DNA of 6,052 bases, taken from assembly GCA_023380955.1 (NCBI GenBank), contig JAMCTB010000183.1, positions 1 through 6,052 of the forward strand. Reading direction: 5' to 3'. Origin of the DNA: Chloroflexota bacterium (GTDB lineage Bacteria; Chloroflexota; UBA6077). The notes under the pieces are model-generated. The model saw nothing but the letters and a program-made list of their open reading frames with translations. It had not been told where the DNA came from and made no database searches. Positions 5,078 through 6,052 of the stretch are shown here, one piece after another; position 1 is the stretch's first letter, and every line of letters begins with the position of its first letter. Made by a program: the position numbers and the translations under genes.

Positions 5078-6052
5078 ATGGACACGAAGAGACTTGTTTC
5101 CGCCCCGCCCCACGTAGGAGTGCTCTACCGATACAGGGAAATGCTGCCGGTGAGCGAGCAGACCCCGTTCCTCACCCTGGGCGAGGGCGACACCCCCCTG
5201 GTTCGGTCGCCCAGGCTGGAGGACGAGCTGGGCGCGGGGGAGGTCTACCTGAAGCTGGAGGGCTGCAATCCCACCGGGTCCTTCAAGGATCGTGGCATGG
5301 TGATGGCCATGGCCAAGGCGCTGGAGGCCGGCAGCCGCGCCGTTATCTGCGCGTCCACCGGAAACACATCTGCTTCCGCCGCGGCCTACGCCGCCCGCGC
5401 GGGGGTGGAGGCTATCGTCCTGGTTCCGGAGAAGTACGTTGCGCTCGGCAAGCTCGCCCAGGCCATCATCTACGGGGCGAGGGTGGTGATGGTGGACGGG
5501 AACTTCGACGACGCCCTGCGGCTGGTGCGTGACCTGGCGGAGCGCTACCCGGTGACGCTGGTGAACTCGGTCAATCCCTTCAGGCTGCAGGGACAGAAGA
5601 CCGCGGCCTTCGAGGTCTGCGACTCCCTGGGGGATGCGCCGGACATCCTGGCGATCCCGGTGGGCAACGCCGGCAACATCAGCGCCTACTGGATGGGCTT
5701 CAAGGAGTACCACGAGCGCGGAAGGTGCAGCAAGCTCCCCAGGATGGTGGGCTTCGAGGCGGAAGGGGCGGCACCGATAGTGCGGGGCGAGGTGGTTACG
5801 AAGCCGGAGACCATCGCGACGGCCATCCGCATCGGCAATCCGGCGAGCTGGAAGCTGGCCGTGGCGGCTCGGGACGAGTCCGGAGGGCTGATCGACTCCG
5901 TCACGGACGCGGAGATCCTATCCGCATACCAGTTGCTGAGCGGCAAAGAGGGCGTCTTCGTCGAGCCCGCGTCGGCCGCCTCCGTGGCGGGGCTCCGGAA
6001 GCTGGTATCCCAGGGGCGGATCGACCTCACCGGCAAGCGGGTGGTCTGCGTC
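5078..6052 (+). CDS. thrC: Threonine synthase, 3' end cut off
   Basis: PLP-dependent enzyme converting O-phospho-L-homoserine to L-threonine and phosphate, the last step of threonine synthesis. The window holds 325 codons with no stop. Visible features: a short N-terminal region with TLGEGDTPL (33-41); the cofactor lysine in GSFKDRGM (67-74, Lys70); the phosphate-binding stretch [18 protein letters not shown] (92-109); [18 protein letters not shown] (194-211), where the glycine/asparagine loop binds the PLP phosphate; IRIGNPASW (250-258); and [11 protein letters not shown] (296-306). This is the compact threonine synthase of about 350 residues, as in mycobacteria, lacking the long N-terminal domain of the E. 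coli/yeast type, so about 25-35 residues are missing. No separate promoter is recognisable in the 286-base gap, so co-transcription with hom through the repeat element is likely. No homoserine kinase is visible; it may lie downstream. Confidence 0.97.
   Translation, partial: MDTKRLVSAPPHVGVLYRYREMLPVSEQTPFLTLGEGDTPLVRSPRLEDELGAGEVYLKLEGCNPTGSFKDRGMVMAMAKALEAGSRAVICASTGNTSASAAAYAARAGVEAIVLVPEKYVALGKLAQAIIYGARVVMVDGNFDDALRLVRDLAERYPVTLVNSVNPFRLQGQKTAAFEVCDSLGDAPDILAIPVGNAGNISAYWMGFKEYHERGRCSKLPRMVGFEAEGAAPIVRGEVVTKPETIATAIRIGNPASWKLAVAARDESGGLIDSVTDAEILSAYQLLSGKEGVFVEPASAASVAGLRKLVSQGRIDLTGKRVVCV

Noticed and set aside
4886..5713. A 275-codon open frame on the minus strand across the intergenic repeat and thrC
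   Set aside because: It is antisense to the conserved PLP enzyme motifs of thrC. The composition is low-complexity (His, Arg, Gln rich), typical of a shadow frame.

Overview
The window is high-GC bacterial DNA (all genes use standard bacterial signals). Nothing in it is taxonomically diagnostic. The compact threonine synthase, the hom-thrC pairing and the palindrome-rich intergenic repeat make me lean, weakly, to a Chloroflexota-like environmental bacterium. That assignment is inference. Two of the five genes run off the window edges.

Left half (1-3412), all on the minus strand: a cell-surface polysaccharide cluster. In transcription order it holds a family 2 glycosyltransferase (3312-2338), an intergenic leader with its own promoter (about 2327-2162), a second family 2 glycosyltransferase of the rhamnosyltransferase-like type (2161-1262), and a polytopic polyprenyl-phosphate sugar-1-phosphate transferase (1265 to beyond the left edge). 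The last two overlap by 4 bases (TTGA) and are probably translationally coupled. The sugar transferase would load the first sugar on a lipid carrier at the inner membrane, and the two glycosyltransferases would extend the chain. Both transcription units have good sigma70-type promoters with 18-base spacers.

Centre (3313-3501): a divergent promoter region. The leftward promoter (TTGACG / TATTAT) drives the first glycosyltransferase. The rightward extended -10 promoter (TGC-TATAAT) drives hom.

Right half (3502-6052), plus strand: threonine biosynthesis. Homoserine dehydrogenase with a C-terminal ACT domain (hom, complete) is followed after 286 bases by threonine synthase (thrC, cut by the right edge). 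They catalyse the reduction of aspartate semialdehyde to homoserine and the final PLP-dependent conversion of O-phosphohomoserine to threonine. No homoserine kinase gene is visible. The gap between them is almost filled by a repeat element of about 270 bases with imperfect 23-base inverted ends, a 14-base tandem duplication and several GC-rich hairpins. It looks like a MITE or a palindromic intergenic repeat.

I found no RNA genes, CRISPR array, phage genes or transposase, and no convincing new biological system. The most unusual items are the intergenic repeat element and the perfect dyad centred in the spacer of the 2298-2327 promoter.
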